Positions 33,857-42,882 of a stretch of 56,276 bases of DNA are shown here, piece after piece (positions within the stretch are counted from its first letter, which is position 1; each line of letters starts with the position of its first letter). Under the pieces are notes generated by a model. The model ran no database searches, was not told the origin of the DNA, and worked only from the letters and a program-made list of their open reading frames with translations. The position numbers and the translations under genes are program-made. Source of the DNA: CAYXDR01 sp046498185 (lineage in GTDB: Bacteria; Desulfobacterota; DSM-4660; Desulfatiglandales; Desulfatiglandaceae). The DNA is taken from contig JAWOBE010000014.1 in NCBI GenBank assembly GCA_046498185.1, forward strand, positions 1-56,276. Direction: 5' to 3'.

Positions 33857-35530
33857 TCAGCGGGGGAAAACCGCCCCCCTGTCCGCACTCGATACGAACC
33901 GTGCATACCTTCCGAGGTAGCCTGTTGAAATTTTCGGCTCGAAAGCGGGAAGGGATTCTATTCGCCTCGAAATCTCTTCTTCGGTAAGCCGCACATTCAG
34001 CTTCCTGGCCGGGATGTCGATCTCGATTTTATCACCTTCCTGCAATGCGGCTATGGGGCCCCGGGCCGCCGCCTCGGGCGAGACATGCCCTATGCTGGCA
34101 CCCCGGGAGGCTCCGGAAAACCGCCCATCGGTTATCAGCGCAACATCACGGTCCAGCCCCATACCTGCGAGAGCGGATGTGGGCGAAAGCATTTCCTGCA
34201 TGCCGGGGCCTCCCTTCGGGCCTTCATAAAGAATCGCAATCACGTCACCCTTGTTTATTTTACCATCCAGGATCGCGTTGCATGCCGATTCCTCGGAGAA
34301 AAACACCCGGGCCGGTCCCGAATGAACCAGCATCTCCTCTGCGACAGCCGCCTGCTTTACGATGGCTCCATTCGGAGCAAGATTCCCGGAAAGGACGGCA
34401 AGTCCTCCCGTGGGGTGTACCGGAGCTTCCAGCGGCCTGATCACGGCCGGATCTGTTACTTTCGCCTGCACCTCGTCCAGCATTTCGCCGACCTTTTTCC
34501 CATATACGGTCATCTGGGAATCATCAATCAGCTTCGCCTTTCTGAGTTCGTTCATCAGCCCGGGAATCCCCCCGGCCCTATATAAGTCGATAACATGGTC
34601 CGGGCCGGCGGGTGCGAGTGATGTCAGATGAGGAACTTTTCCGCTTGCGGCATTGAAATCCGGCAGACCCAGTTCGACGCCCGTGTAATATGCGATCGCA
34701 GGCAAATGGAGCGCGGAATTGGTTGAACCGCCGAGCGCCATATCCACGGCCACGGCGTTCAAAAAGGTCTCCCGTGTCATGATATGTGAGGGTTTGATGC
34801 CTTTTTTCACGAGCTGCACAGCTTGGTACCCGGTCTGTTTGGCGATGCGTATACGATCGGAATACACGGCCGGGATGCTTCCATTGAACGGGAGTGACAT
34901 TCCAAGGGCTTCCGAAAGATGGCACATCGTATTCGCAGTGAACATCCCCGAACACGACCCCGGGCCGGGGCATCCCGCACATTCGATTTCATTCAGCTCG
35001 GCGTCGTCTATCTGGCCGCTTTTAAAACGCCCGACCGCCTCAAAAACCTTGTCCACGCCGATATTACGCCCCCCTACCCTGCCGGGGAGCATCGGACCTC
35101 CCGCCAGAAATATCGCCGGTATGTCGATCGCCCCCGCGGCTATCAGCATGCCGGGTACGATCTTGTCACATGAAGACAGCAACACCAAACCGTCGAAAGG
35201 ATGCGCCGTGGCCATGATCTCGATGGAATCGGCTATCAGTTCCCGGCTCGGAAGGCTGTATTTCATTCCAACATGGTTCATTGCGATTCCATCGCAGACT
35301 CCGATCGTGTTGAAAACCATCGGGGTGCCGCCAGCCGCATAGACACCTGCCTTTACAGCCTCCACCAATCGGTCCAGGTGCATGTGCCCCGGAATAATTT
35401 CATTGAAGGAATTAGCAATTCCGATTATAGGTCCCACCATTTCCCAGTCGCAGAAGCCGTCAGCCCGCAACAAAGATCGGTGTGGAGCCCGTTCGGGCCC
35501 CTTGGTCATCAGTTCACTTCGTTTTTCCAT
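33857..35530 (-). CDS. ilvD: Dihydroxy-acid dehydratase
   Basis: Third common step of isoleucine and valine synthesis: dehydrates 2,3-dihydroxy acids to 2-oxo acids with an Fe-S cluster. The 557-residue protein has APHRSLLRADGFCDW, PIIGIANSFNEIIPGHMHLD, the cluster Cys in LLSSCDKIVPGML and GCPGPGSCSGMFTANTM, MALGGSTNSALHLPAIA, and C-terminal LITDGRFSGASRGASIGHVS. AGGAGATAAGGG stands before the ATG at 35530. No other ilv gene is in the window. Confidence 0.95.
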   Translation of the reverse strand: MEKRSELMTKGPERAPHRSLLRADGFCDWEMVGPIIGIANSFNEIIPGHMHLDRLVEAVKAGVYAAGGTPMVFNTIGVCDGIAMNHVGMKYSLPSRELIADSIEIMATAHPFDGLVLLSSCDKIVPGMLIAAGAIDIPAIFLAGGPMLPGRVGGRNIGVDKVFEAVGRFKSGQIDDAELNEIECAGCPGPGSCSGMFTANTMCHLSEALGMSLPFNGSIPAVYSDRIRIAKQTGYQAVQLVKKGIKPSHIMTRETFLNAVAVDMALGGSTNSALHLPAIAYYTGVELGLPDFNAASGKVPHLTSLAPAGPDHVIDLYRAGGIPGLMNELRKAKLIDDSQMTVYGKKVGEMLDEVQAKVTDPAVIRPLEAPVHPTGGLAVLSGNLAPNGAIVKQAAVAEEMLVHSGPARVFFSEESACNAILDGKINKGDVIAILYEGPKGGPGMQEMLSPTSALAGMGLDRDVALITDGRFSGASRGASIGHVSPEAAARGPIAALQEGDKIEIDIPARKLNVRLTEEEISRRIESLPAFEPKISTGYLGRYARFVSSADRGAVFPR

Positions 35531-35607
35531 CCCTTATCTCCTCTATTCGTGCTGCAATTGGAAAAAGCCCCGTCAAGTTTCATCGGCACGGGTAATTGTT
35601 TTCTGAT

Positions 35608-35636
35608 TCTATACCACCCAGTCGCCGGTGGATCAA
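35608..35636 (-). promoter_or_regulatory. Possible sigma-70 promoter of ilvD
   Basis: Minus strand TTGATC (35636-35631), 17-base spacer, TATAGA (35613-35608), about 80 bp upstream of the ilvD start. Both hexamers match at four positions. Confidence 0.35.
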
Positions 35637-35648
35637 CCCTGATCCACC

Positions 35649-35793
35649 TTTGATAAGTTCCTAAAAAGTCAAAAACACCCGTCCCTCGGGGTCGGGGTCG
35701 CTATCGGGATAGGGGTCGAAAAGGCCTCCGATCAGCTTCCGATACCGATGCCGACCCCGATAAGGCCGGGTTGCCACTTTTTACGGTTTCATC
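35649..35793 (-). repeat. MITE-like dispersed repeat, copy 5
   Basis: Ends TTTGATAAGTTCCTAAAAAG and CACTTTTTACGGTTTCATCA form an imperfect inverted repeat. The core is CCTCGGGGTCGGGGTCG, GAAAAGG, GATCAGCTTCCGATACCGA and GACCCCGATAAGG. It has the orientation of copy 1. It lies in the 381-bp gap between ilvD and the acyltransferase gene; the remainder of that gap holds only the ilvD promoter candidate and unique AT-rich sequence. Confidence 0.8.
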
Positions 35794-35911
35794 ACATTTG
35801 ATATTTCTCATGGAGAAATGAGATGGTGGATTTAGGATCAAGGCCGTTTCGGAGGACTTGCCTTTAAACCTGCAATAACCTAATATCCTTTTTTTCTACA
35901 GGAGGAAACAA

Positions 35912-36673
35912 ATGGCTGCAGGCGACAGCGACAAAATCGACTACCATCCCCTTCGCTGGTACGACCCCATTCTTTTGGCGACGGTCCCGCCACTGGTCGG
36001 AGTCCTGATCTCGTCCCTGATGCATTCATACAGGCTTAGCGCGAAATTCGGGGAAAAAGCCGCTGAAGCTGCGCTTAAGCGCTCCGGGGGCAGAGCCGTG
36101 TATGCCACGTGGCATCAACGCATGTCCTACCATTTCCATTATTTCGGAAAGCTGCACCTTCTGATGATGATCAGCGGCAGCAGGGACGGTGAATACGCCG
36201 CCAGGCTCGCCTCGTGCGCCGGTTTCCGATATGTGCGAGGTTCCTCCACCCGCGGTGGTTCACAGGCACTCAAAGATATGGTCGGAAAACTCAACGGAGG
36301 CTTCGACAGCGCCGGCATGCTCGCGGACGGACCCCAGGGCCCCCCCAGAGTAGTCAAAATGGGCTCCCTGATAATAGCCAGGGATACAGGTCTTCCGCTG
36401 ATAGGTGTCCTTTGGGGAGCCGACAGATGTTGGACCTTTAATTCATGGGACAGGTACCTTGTACCCAAGCCCTTCAGCAGGATCGTGATTAAATACACAA
36501 AACCAATGTGGATACCGACAGGCACATCAGGCCCAGCCCTTGAGGATCTCCGGGTCGAATTTGAACGCAGGCTCAATGGAGCCGCCCGTTTCTGTGATCT
36601 TTATTTCGGCTCCGAACATCCGTGGCGTCGTGCCAAGTCCGATGATACTCCGGAAATCGGACCAATAAAATGA
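35912..36673 (+). CDS. Lysophospholipid acyltransferase-like protein (DUF374)
   Basis: A 253-residue protein of the DUF374 group in the LPLAT superfamily. One N-terminal hydrophobic span (ILLATVPPLVGVLISSLM) is followed by VYATWHQRMSYHFHYF (putative catalytic His), ISGSRDGEYAARLASCAGF, the conserved Arg of VRGSSTRGGSQALKDM, and the substrate loop LADGPQGPPRVVKMG. The family is related to lipid A late acyltransferases and probably acts at the inner membrane on a lipid precursor. AGGAGGAAACAA precedes the ATG. It stands alone ahead of a riboswitch-controlled receptor gene. Confidence 0.8.
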   Translation: MAAGDSDKIDYHPLRWYDPILLATVPPLVGVLISSLMHSYRLSAKFGEKAAEAALKRSGGRAVYATWHQRMSYHFHYFGKLHLLMMISGSRDGEYAARLASCAGFRYVRGSSTRGGSQALKDMVGKLNGGFDSAGMLADGPQGPPRVVKMGSLIIARDTGLPLIGVLWGADRCWTFNSWDRYLVPKPFSRIVIKYTKPMWIPTGTSGPALEDLRVEFERRLNGAARFCDLYFGSEHPWRRAKSDDTPEIGPIK

Positions 36674-36806
36674 AACATCCGCTGAAGCCAACACTACTGT
36701 TATGATATGATCAATCGACCCTGCACAAGCGGCGGTTTCCGCTTCTCCATACCTTTCATTTTCCCCTTGACATTCTACCCCGACCCGGCTTAGAGATATC
36801 TAAAAG

Positions 36807-36967
36807 TCAGGGTGCTCGAAATGAGCGAAAAGGGAACCCCGTGAAAATCGGGGGCGGACCCGCCGCTGTAACCGAGGACGAAAACCGCACAACGCCACTG
36901 GCCCGGCGAAAGGGCATGGGAAGGCGCGGTGAGTAGAGTGATCCGGAAGTCAGAAAACCTACCCTGA
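36807..36967 (+). promoter_or_regulatory. Cobalamin (B12) riboswitch
   Basis: The closing stem TCAGGGT/ACCCTGA (36807-36813 with 36961-36967) frames the usual elements in order: AAGGGAACCCCGTGAAAATC, GGGGCGGACCCGCCGCTGTAACC with the B12-box part CCGCTGTAACCGAGGACG, GCCACTG, the GGGAAGGCGCGG stretch, and ATCCGGAAGTCAGAAAACCT. It lies upstream of a TonB-dependent receptor gene and a terminator hairpin at 37035-37066, so cobalamin binding would turn the receptor off. Confidence 0.92.
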
Positions 36968-37034
36968 GTGGATTTTTTTATGTCTCCGCGGATTGAGACT
37001 GTCCATAGATCTCGAGGGTAAAAAACGGGATATC

Positions 37035-37066
37035 CCCGGGTCGGTTGCTTAGATCCGGGTTTTTTT
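37035..37066 (+). terminator. Riboswitch-linked intrinsic terminator
   Basis: Stem CCCGGGTC/GATCCGGG (one G-T pair) with a 9-base loop, followed by seven T. It is located about 70 bp after the cobalamin aptamer and 128 bp before the receptor start codon, the expected expression platform. Confidence 0.8.
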
Positions 37067-37193
37067 GTGCAAACGGCCCGAAAATTCAATCAACCGCCCG
37101 CCCATTCAACCGGCATAGAAAACCGGAACGCCTTCAGAAATTCAGCCATCCGCGGTCCATTCCTGCGAACCCATAAAAGGAGGACCATTTGAA

Positions 37194-39248
37194 ATGATCG
37201 AAAAAAGGGCGAATATCTTTATTTACCTGCTTGCTGCATGCTTTATTTCAACGGCTCCAGCCGTAGGACATGCCGGAGAGGCTGAAAAAGCACGCAGCGA
37301 CGCATTTCTTGAAGAAGTAGTGGTTACCGGGAGCCGCATAGAGGAAGGAATCGCCGATGTCCCGGCGAACATAACGGTTATAAGCGAGGAGGACATACAG
37401 GCGTCGAATGCCAAAACCGTTGTAGAATTACTCCGACGCGAGGAAGGAATTGTTGTCAGGGATCTTCTTGGAATCGGAAAAACCGCCCAGGTGGACATAA
37501 GAGGCTTCGGCGAATCGGGTGCCAGCAACACGCTGATTTTGGTTGACGGCCGAAGGGTTAATGCGATCGATCTGAGCGGAGTCAACTGGAGCCATATCGC
37601 TATCGATCAGGTGGACAGGATAGAAATCCTGAGGGGAACCGGCACCGTTCTTTACGGAGATAACGCGGTCGGCGGGGTGATCAATATCATAACCAAGGAT
37701 CCGGAAGAAGGATTTTCAGCCAGGACGTCGATCACAGCGGGAAGTTTCGGTCGGGCGAAGGAGCAGATCTCCGTGAATGCAGGCAGGCCCGGACTTACCG
37801 CTTCGGCCAATTTTAGTTACGACTCGAGCGATGGCTACCGTGAAAACAATTACTACCGCGCGAAGGACGCGGCGGGCCGTATCCGTTACCAGCCAGCCGA
37901 CAATCTGGATCTGCATCTCGACTTTTCGCATCACTCCGATGTTTATGGAATGCCGGGGGCGTTGAGTGAAGCCGATTACAATAACAATAGAAGATCAGCC
38001 AAAGACCTGTTCGACAGATCCGATTCTGAAGATTCCTTTCTCAGGATCGGTTTCGATTCAGCCGCGGGCGATTACGGCACGTTGCTCGGAGAATTATCAT
38101 ACAGGCGTATGAACACGAAGAGCGACTACCCGGATCCCAGTTTTCCGTTTCTCACCGAAAACGATATCGAAACATACGGGTTCACGCCCCGGTTTGTGTT
38201 CGATCGTCCCCTGTTCGGTAGGGACAACACCTTTATTGCAGGAGCAGACCTGTACCTTTCAGATCAAACTCTGGATTCCTTCTCCGGAACATTTACCCCG
38301 ATTGTGGCACCTACAGGTCATGACAGTATCAAAAGGGAGTCCATGGGGTTCTATATCACCAATGAAACCGAAATTTTTGATAACATACTGTTTTCTGTCG
38401 GAGCAAGAACCGAAAGAGTGAAAGACGATCTTGAAAAAATGAATCTACCGGCGAAAACAATCGCCCTTAAAGAAAAGGTCAAAACAAGAGAGGAAGCATT
38501 CGATCTGGGGCTTTCATATAATTACAAAAAAGATTCAACCGTTTTCCTGAAGGTCAACAGAAGCTTCCGTTACCCCTTGACCGATGAACTCATCGAAATC
38601 GACCAGACCACCTTCGCCACGGGAATAAACACCGACCTGAAACCACAGACCGGCATGCATTACGACATGGGTATCAGGCATTCATTCAGCAACAGGTTAA
38701 GTGGACGGTTGACCCTCTTCCGGGCAGAGATAAAGAATGAAATTTTTTACGACCCACTGCCTAAGCCGTATATCGGAACAAATGAAAATCATCCGGAAAC
38801 GCTGCACCAGGGTATCGAAGCAGGCCTGACCGCCCACGTTTCGGAAAAAATAACGTTAAATGGAAATTATACCTACCAGAAAGCCACGTTCGAAGCCGAT
38901 CCTTATAATGGAAATGACATCCCGGCGGTCCCGAGGCACAAAGCCGCAGTCGGGATCCGCGTCAGCGATATTTTTCCCGGGCTCGCTTTTTCGGCCGATT
39001 ACATTTTCGTAGGAGACAGTTATCTGATAAGCGATCAAGCAAACCAGCTGGCTAAACTTGACAGCTACTCGGTTGTCGATACGAAGCTGTCATACAGGAA
39101 AGGTTTCGTCGAAGCCTTTGTCGGAGTCGATAATTTGTTGGACGAAAAATATGCACAATACGGCGTGGCAGGCGCCGGGGGGACGGTGCGCAATTTCTAT
39201 CCTGCACCTGAAAGGACCTGGACTGCGGGAATCCAATTGCAGTTTTAA
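37194..39248 (+). CDS. btuB: TonB-dependent outer-membrane receptor, BtuB-like
   Basis: A 684-residue outer-membrane protein. Signal peptide (residues 1-27, IYLLAACFISTAPAVGHA), a TonB box-like EEVVVTGSR (about 39-47), the plug domain (TVVELLRREEGIVVRD, GFGESGASNTLILVDGRRVN, IEILRGTGTVLYGDNAVGGV) and a 22-strand-type barrel that ends in a terminal Phe (RTWTAGIQLQF). The cobalamin riboswitch upstream makes corrinoid uptake the likely job. AAAGGAGGA precedes the ATG. No btuCDF transporter genes lie adjacent. The symbol is by function inference. Confidence 0.88.
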   Translation: MIEKRANIFIYLLAACFISTAPAVGHAGEAEKARSDAFLEEVVVTGSRIEEGIADVPANITVISEEDIQASNAKTVVELLRREEGIVVRDLLGIGKTAQVDIRGFGESGASNTLILVDGRRVNAIDLSGVNWSHIAIDQVDRIEILRGTGTVLYGDNAVGGVINIITKDPEEGFSARTSITAGSFGRAKEQISVNAGRPGLTASANFSYDSSDGYRENNYYRAKDAAGRIRYQPADNLDLHLDFSHHSDVYGMPGALSEADYNNNRRSAKDLFDRSDSEDSFLRIGFDSAAGDYGTLLGELSYRRMNTKSDYPDPSFPFLTENDIETYGFTPRFVFDRPLFGRDNTFIAGADLYLSDQTLDSFSGTFTPIVAPTGHDSIKRESMGFYITNETEIFDNILFSVGARTERVKDDLEKMNLPAKTIALKEKVKTREEAFDLGLSYNYKKDSTVFLKVNRSFRYPLTDELIEIDQTTFATGINTDLKPQTGMHYDMGIRHSFSNRLSGRLTLFRAEIKNEIFYDPLPKPYIGTNENHPETLHQGIEAGLTAHVSEKITLNGNYTYQKATFEADPYNGNDIPAVPRHKAAVGIRVSDIFPGLAFSADYIFVGDSYLISDQANQLAKLDSYSVVDTKLSYRKGFVEAFVGVDNLLDEKYAQYGVAGAGGTVRNFYPAPERTWTAGIQLQF

Positions 39249-39480
39249 CACCCATCACCAATTCCGACGCCCATAAGGCGGGGATGACACCCTTTTCTAT
39301 CCGCTCCCACAAACAACAAAAACAAATCTTGGGCCGATGCTGTGGGAGCGGTTTTAAACCGCGATATGTCCAAACAGCGCTCCCGCCTGTAAGCGCGGTT
39401 TCCCTACCGCGTCTTGTCCAACCAACGCTCACTACCCAAATTAACGAGCCCATTCACGTCATCCATCGGTACATATTATT
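39249..39480. repeat. Remnant of dispersed repeat plus GC-rich hairpin repeats
   Basis: A broken copy of the dispersed repeat (CGACGCCCATAAGGCGGGGA) is followed by the long inverted repeat CCGCTCCCACA (39302-39312) / TGTGGGAGCGG (about 39340-39351) and TTTTAAACCGCGATATG. A shorter related motif (GCGCTCCCGCCTGTAAGCGC) comes next. The TGTGGGAGCGG motif also occurs in the nested repeat units. It may serve as terminator after the receptor gene. The rest of the 440-bp gap up to 39688 is unique, with no gene seen. Confidence 0.55.
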
Positions 39481-39688
39481 TATTCAAAATTAAATGCCTG
39501 TTTTAAAGATTCTAGTCTATATCGTAAAAAATGGGTTTATTCACTGATTATCCATTTAGGCCTTGACACCACACACCTAAAGCTCCTATCCTCAATTTCA
39601 CAAAAGCAGCGAATGCGGTCCCGCCTTAACAATCGAAAGGACTCCAGCTAAATAAAGCCGAAACTGAGGATTCCCTGATACTTGAGTC

Positions 39689-40630
39689 ATGGATAAAAAC
39701 ACGTTCAAATCGGACATACTTCTGTTGCTCACTGCGATGATTTGGGGGTTTGCATTCGTCGCGCAGCGAGTGGGAATGGATTTCGTAGGCCCGTTCACAT
39801 TCAATGGCGTACGTTTTGCGCTGGGAGCGCTGGTGCTTCTGCCGTTCATCGCCGCCGCCCGTCTGAAAAGACCCTCCGGCTACAACCCGGTTCCGGTGAA
39901 AAAACGTACGGATTCGATCGCACCCGGAGCCGCTGCAGGGGTGGTTCTTTTTTTCGGCTCATCACTGCAACAGATGGGCTTGGTTTATACTACAGCGGGA
40001 AACGCCGGTTTCATCACCGGCCTCTACGTGGTGATGGTACCGATGATTGGCCTTATTTGGCGCCATAGGCCGGGTGCCGGAACATGGATCGGAACGGTTC
40101 TCGCCGCCTCTGGTCTTTACCTCCTGAGCGTCACCGATTCGCTTGATCTCGCGCCCGGCGATTCACTGGTTCTTATGAGTGCGGTGATGTGGGCAATCCA
40201 CGTTTTGATCATCGGCTGGCTTTCACCCAGGCAGGACGCACTGGTCCTGGCCTGCAGCCAGTTCGCGGTCTGCTCGGTGCTGAGCTTGATCACCGCAGCC
40301 GCCATCGAATCGATCACCTTGGAGGGTCTCAGGAGCGCGATGATTCCCATTCTGTACGGGGGCATTTTATCCGTCGGCCTGGCTTACACACTCCAGGTGG
40401 TGGCGCAGAGGAATGCCCCGCCGGCCCATGCGGCAGTGATTCTAAGCCTGGAAGGTGCTTTTGCGGCCCTCGGCGGCCGCCTGCTGCTGGCCGAATATCT
40501 TACCGCAAGAGGCTACGCCGGCTGCGCATTGATGCTCACTGGAATGCTCGTGTCTCAGCTCTGGGGAAAAGGATTGTTCCATCGCAACCCCGGCTCCGGC
40601 CCTTGCAAAAACGGCAGCCACCGGATATAA
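39689..40630 (+). CDS. DMT-superfamily (EamA/RhaT) transporter
   Basis: A 313-residue membrane protein with ten helices as two EamA repeats. First repeat: ILLLLTAMIWGFAFVAQRVG, FNGVRFALGALVLLP. Second: DSLVLMSAVMWAIHVLIIGW, PILYGGILSVGLAYTLQVVA, AVILSLEGAFAALGGRLLL, and a helix around ALMLTGMLVSQLWG. Family members export amino acids or other small metabolites; the substrate is unknown. The ribosome site before the ATG is weak. It stands alone. Confidence 0.88.
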   Translation: MDKNTFKSDILLLLTAMIWGFAFVAQRVGMDFVGPFTFNGVRFALGALVLLPFIAAARLKRPSGYNPVPVKKRTDSIAPGAAAGVVLFFGSSLQQMGLVYTTAGNAGFITGLYVVMVPMIGLIWRHRPGAGTWIGTVLAASGLYLLSVTDSLDLAPGDSLVLMSAVMWAIHVLIIGWLSPRQDALVLACSQFAVCSVLSLITAAAIESITLEGLRSAMIPILYGGILSVGLAYTLQVVAQRNAPPAHAAVILSLEGAFAALGGRLLLAEYLTARGYAGCALMLTGMLVSQLWGKGLFHRNPGSGPCKNGSHRI

Positions 40631-40679
40631 AAATTATGTGGGTCGGTCTTGCGGTTGGATGCCCCGCATGTTTATTCTT

Positions 40680-40850
40680 TCACTTAAAAAATGCGATCAG
40701 CCGTTGGTTTTTAGCCATTAGCATTGTAATAACAATAGATTGTCAGAGGTTGCAGTAACATCAAAAAATGAAAGCTCAGATTCAACCTGAAGCTAGACAG
40801 ATACCTGAAGTTCCTAAGCTAACAGCTAATTGCTAAAAGCTAATTGCAGA
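40680..40850. repeat. TTAGC/GCTAA heptamer repeats
   Basis: Short degenerate repeats of the type TTTTTAGCCATTAGC (about 40709) and CCTAAGCTAACAGCTAATTG with CTAAAAGCTAATTGC (40814-40849). The same heptamer style (TTAGCCATTAGCTCTTAGCG) closes the nested units at 14.6 and 25.4 kb. No gene in this gap. Confidence 0.45.
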
Positions 40851-40879
40851 TTTTACGTTTCAATTGATCGAGGTGATTT

Positions 40880-41914
40880 ATGACCGTCCAGTTTAGCTCC
40901 ATTCACACGTTTACAGAAATCCATAACCCCATGAAGGATTTCTTGCTGGATAGAATACCCCTCGAAATAAGATTCGACCCTTTGACAGGCCGTTCAGCGA
41001 GGGTGTTCGATCTTCCGTACACTCCTCCGCCGCGCCCGGATCTTGAAAAGGAGGCAGCCCTTTCCCGTGAGAAATTCTGTCCTTTCTGCCCGGGAAACGT
41101 AGAAAAGGTCACCCCGCGTTTTCCCGTTGACCTTCTGGCGGAAGGCCGTCTGCGTGAAGGCACGGCGATCGTGGTTCCGAACCTCTTGCCTCTTGATAAA
41201 TATGCAGCAGTCTGCGTCATGGGGGAAAACCATTACATCCCTATTGAAGAGCTTAAAGCCCCGGTGTTTTACGACGCGCTGAAAGCCTCCGTCCGGTTTG
41301 CTGAACGTGTCTTGAAATTCGATCCACTGGTCCGTGCGTGTTCGATCAACTGGAATTTTATGCCTCCGTCGGGCTCCAGCATAATGCATCCCCACCTGCA
41401 GATAAACTGCGGCCCGGCAGCCACCAATGAAATGCGGGCACAGCTGGAGGGGAGTCTCCGTTACGCTGCCTCGGGTTTTGGTGATTTCTGGGATGATTAT
41501 ATTGCGCAGGAAAAATCAAAGGGAGAAAGGTACCTGGGTCGCATCGGCCCTTTTTCCTGGTTTCTTGCGTATGCACCCAGGGGGTTTCTTCCGGATGCAT
41601 GGGGTATATTCGACAGGCGTGACATTACATCTCTTTCAGGGATCGAAATAAATGATTTAGCCGAGGGGCTCTCACGTATTATTTCATATTTCGCTGCAGA
41701 AGGGCTTTACAGCTTCAACATGGCGCTTTTCTCTTTCAGCGAGGCCCCTCATTTCCGGCCGAATGTCCGAATCACCCCCCGTCTGCTCACCCGTGAGGCT
41801 GGAAACAGCGATCATACCTATTTGCAGGTGCTTCATCGTGAACCTTATTGTGTAAAAAAGCCTGAATCAGTCTCGAGCCGTATTAAAGAATTTTTTAAAG
41901 GAGATTATCAATGA
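40880..41914 (+). CDS. Galactose-1-phosphate uridylyltransferase-like protein (HIT superfamily)
   Basis: A 344-residue protein with the GalT layout: FDPLTGRSARVFDLP, the Cys pair of FCPFCPGNVEKVTPRFP, VVPNLLPLDKYAAVCVMG, and the HIT active site IMHPHLQINCGP (HPHLQ, where classical GalT has HPHGQ). It probably moves a nucleotidyl group between sugar or other phosphates, but a Leu at that position is not typical, so the substrate may differ (for example an ADP-type phosphorylase). GAGGTGAT precedes the ATG. The stop overlaps the start of the next gene by four bases, so the two are translationally coupled. Confidence 0.72.
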   Translation: MTVQFSSIHTFTEIHNPMKDFLLDRIPLEIRFDPLTGRSARVFDLPYTPPPRPDLEKEAALSREKFCPFCPGNVEKVTPRFPVDLLAEGRLREGTAIVVPNLLPLDKYAAVCVMGENHYIPIEELKAPVFYDALKASVRFAERVLKFDPLVRACSINWNFMPPSGSSIMHPHLQINCGPAATNEMRAQLEGSLRYAASGFGDFWDDYIAQEKSKGERYLGRIGPFSWFLAYAPRGFLPDAWGIFDRRDITSLSGIEINDLAEGLSRIISYFAAEGLYSFNMALFSFSEAPHFRPNVRITPRLLTREAGNSDHTYLQVLHREPYCVKKPESVSSRIKEFFKGDYQ

Positions 41915-42882
41915 AAATGGTTGTGCTGGACGGCTACACCCTTAACCCTGGAGACAACCCATGGGGCCCGATCGAGGCTTTCGGCGAATTGACTGTGCAT
42001 GATCGCACAGATCCGTCATTGGTCGCTGAAACCGCCTCCGATGCAGAAATACTTATGACCAACAAAGCACCGATAACCACCGAAACGCTGAATGCCCTGA
42101 AATCATTGAAATTCATTTCGGTTCTTGCAACCGGCTATAACATCGTTGATATAGAGGCCGCCGGGAAAAAGGGAATACCGGTTTCAAACATCCCCGAATA
42201 CGGCACCGACTCTGTAGCGCAGTTCACAATGGCTCTCATACTGGAACTATGCCACAACATCGGCGAGCACAACCGAAGCGTCCATAACGGCGATTGGAGC
42301 TCCTGTCCGGACTGGTGCTACTGGCGTACGCCCCAGGTGCTGCTCAGCCGGAAAACGATAGGCATCATAGGTTTCGGGAGAATCGGACGACGTCTTGGAG
42401 AACTGGCCCATGCGTTCGGCATGAAAGTGCTTGCATTTGACCCCGCTGCTTCGGACGATCCGGGCTACAGGCCTTTCGAATGGGCTGAAATCGATAAAAT
42501 TTTCTCCGATTCCGATATCGTGAGTCTTCATTGCCCACAAACACAGGAAAATACCGGGTTTGTGCGTGAATCTCTCTTGAAAAAAATGAAAAGGAGCGCG
42601 TTTTTGATCAATGCATCCAGAGGAGGCCTCGTAAACGAAAAAGACCTGGCCGAGGCTCTGAACGCCGGTATCCTGGCGGGAGCGGCACTCGATGTCGTTT
42701 CAGTAGAGCCGATCAAGCAGGAAAACCCACTCCTTTCGGCTCAAAACTGTCTTTTGACGCCTCATATGGCATGGAGCACTCTTGGTGCCCGCCGCCGCCT
42801 GATGGAAGGGACTGTCGAAAACATCCGCGCTTTCCTCGCTGGAAATCCAATCAACGTGGTGAACCGCGATTTCCTCGTTTAA
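41911..42882 (+). CDS. D-2-hydroxyacid dehydrogenase (hydroxypyruvate/glycerate type)
   Basis: A 323-residue NAD-dependent oxidoreductase of the D-isomer group, closest by eye to glycerate dehydrogenase (HprA). Seen: NKAPITTETLNALKSLKFIS, SVLATGYNIVDIEAAGKKGI, the dinucleotide loop GIIGFGRIGRRLGELAHAF, the catalytic Arg in LINASRGGLVNEKDLAEAL, the Glu in SVEPIKQENPLL, and the catalytic His in LLTPHMAWSTLGARRRLME. AAAGGAGA inside the GalT-like gene precedes the ATG. Its end overlaps the convergent murJ by 32 bp. Confidence 0.88.
   Translation: MKMVVLDGYTLNPGDNPWGPIEAFGELTVHDRTDPSLVAETASDAEILMTNKAPITTETLNALKSLKFISVLATGYNIVDIEAAGKKGIPVSNIPEYGTDSVAQFTMALILELCHNIGEHNRSVHNGDWSSCPDWCYWRTPQVLLSRKTIGIIGFGRIGRRLGELAHAFGMKVLAFDPAASDDPGYRPFEWAEIDKIFSDSDIVSLHCPQTQENTGFVRESLLKKMKRSAFLINASRGGLVNEKDLAEALNAGILAGAALDVVSVEPIKQENPLLSAQNCLLTPHMAWSTLGARRRLMEGTVENIRAFLAGNPINVVNRDFLV

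Noticed and set aside
32959..33906. Longer start for the radical SAM protein at 33906
   Set aside because: It would overlap ilvD by 50 bp and add 20 residues (GSYRVRTGGRFSPADEK) that read as the ilvD end in another frame.
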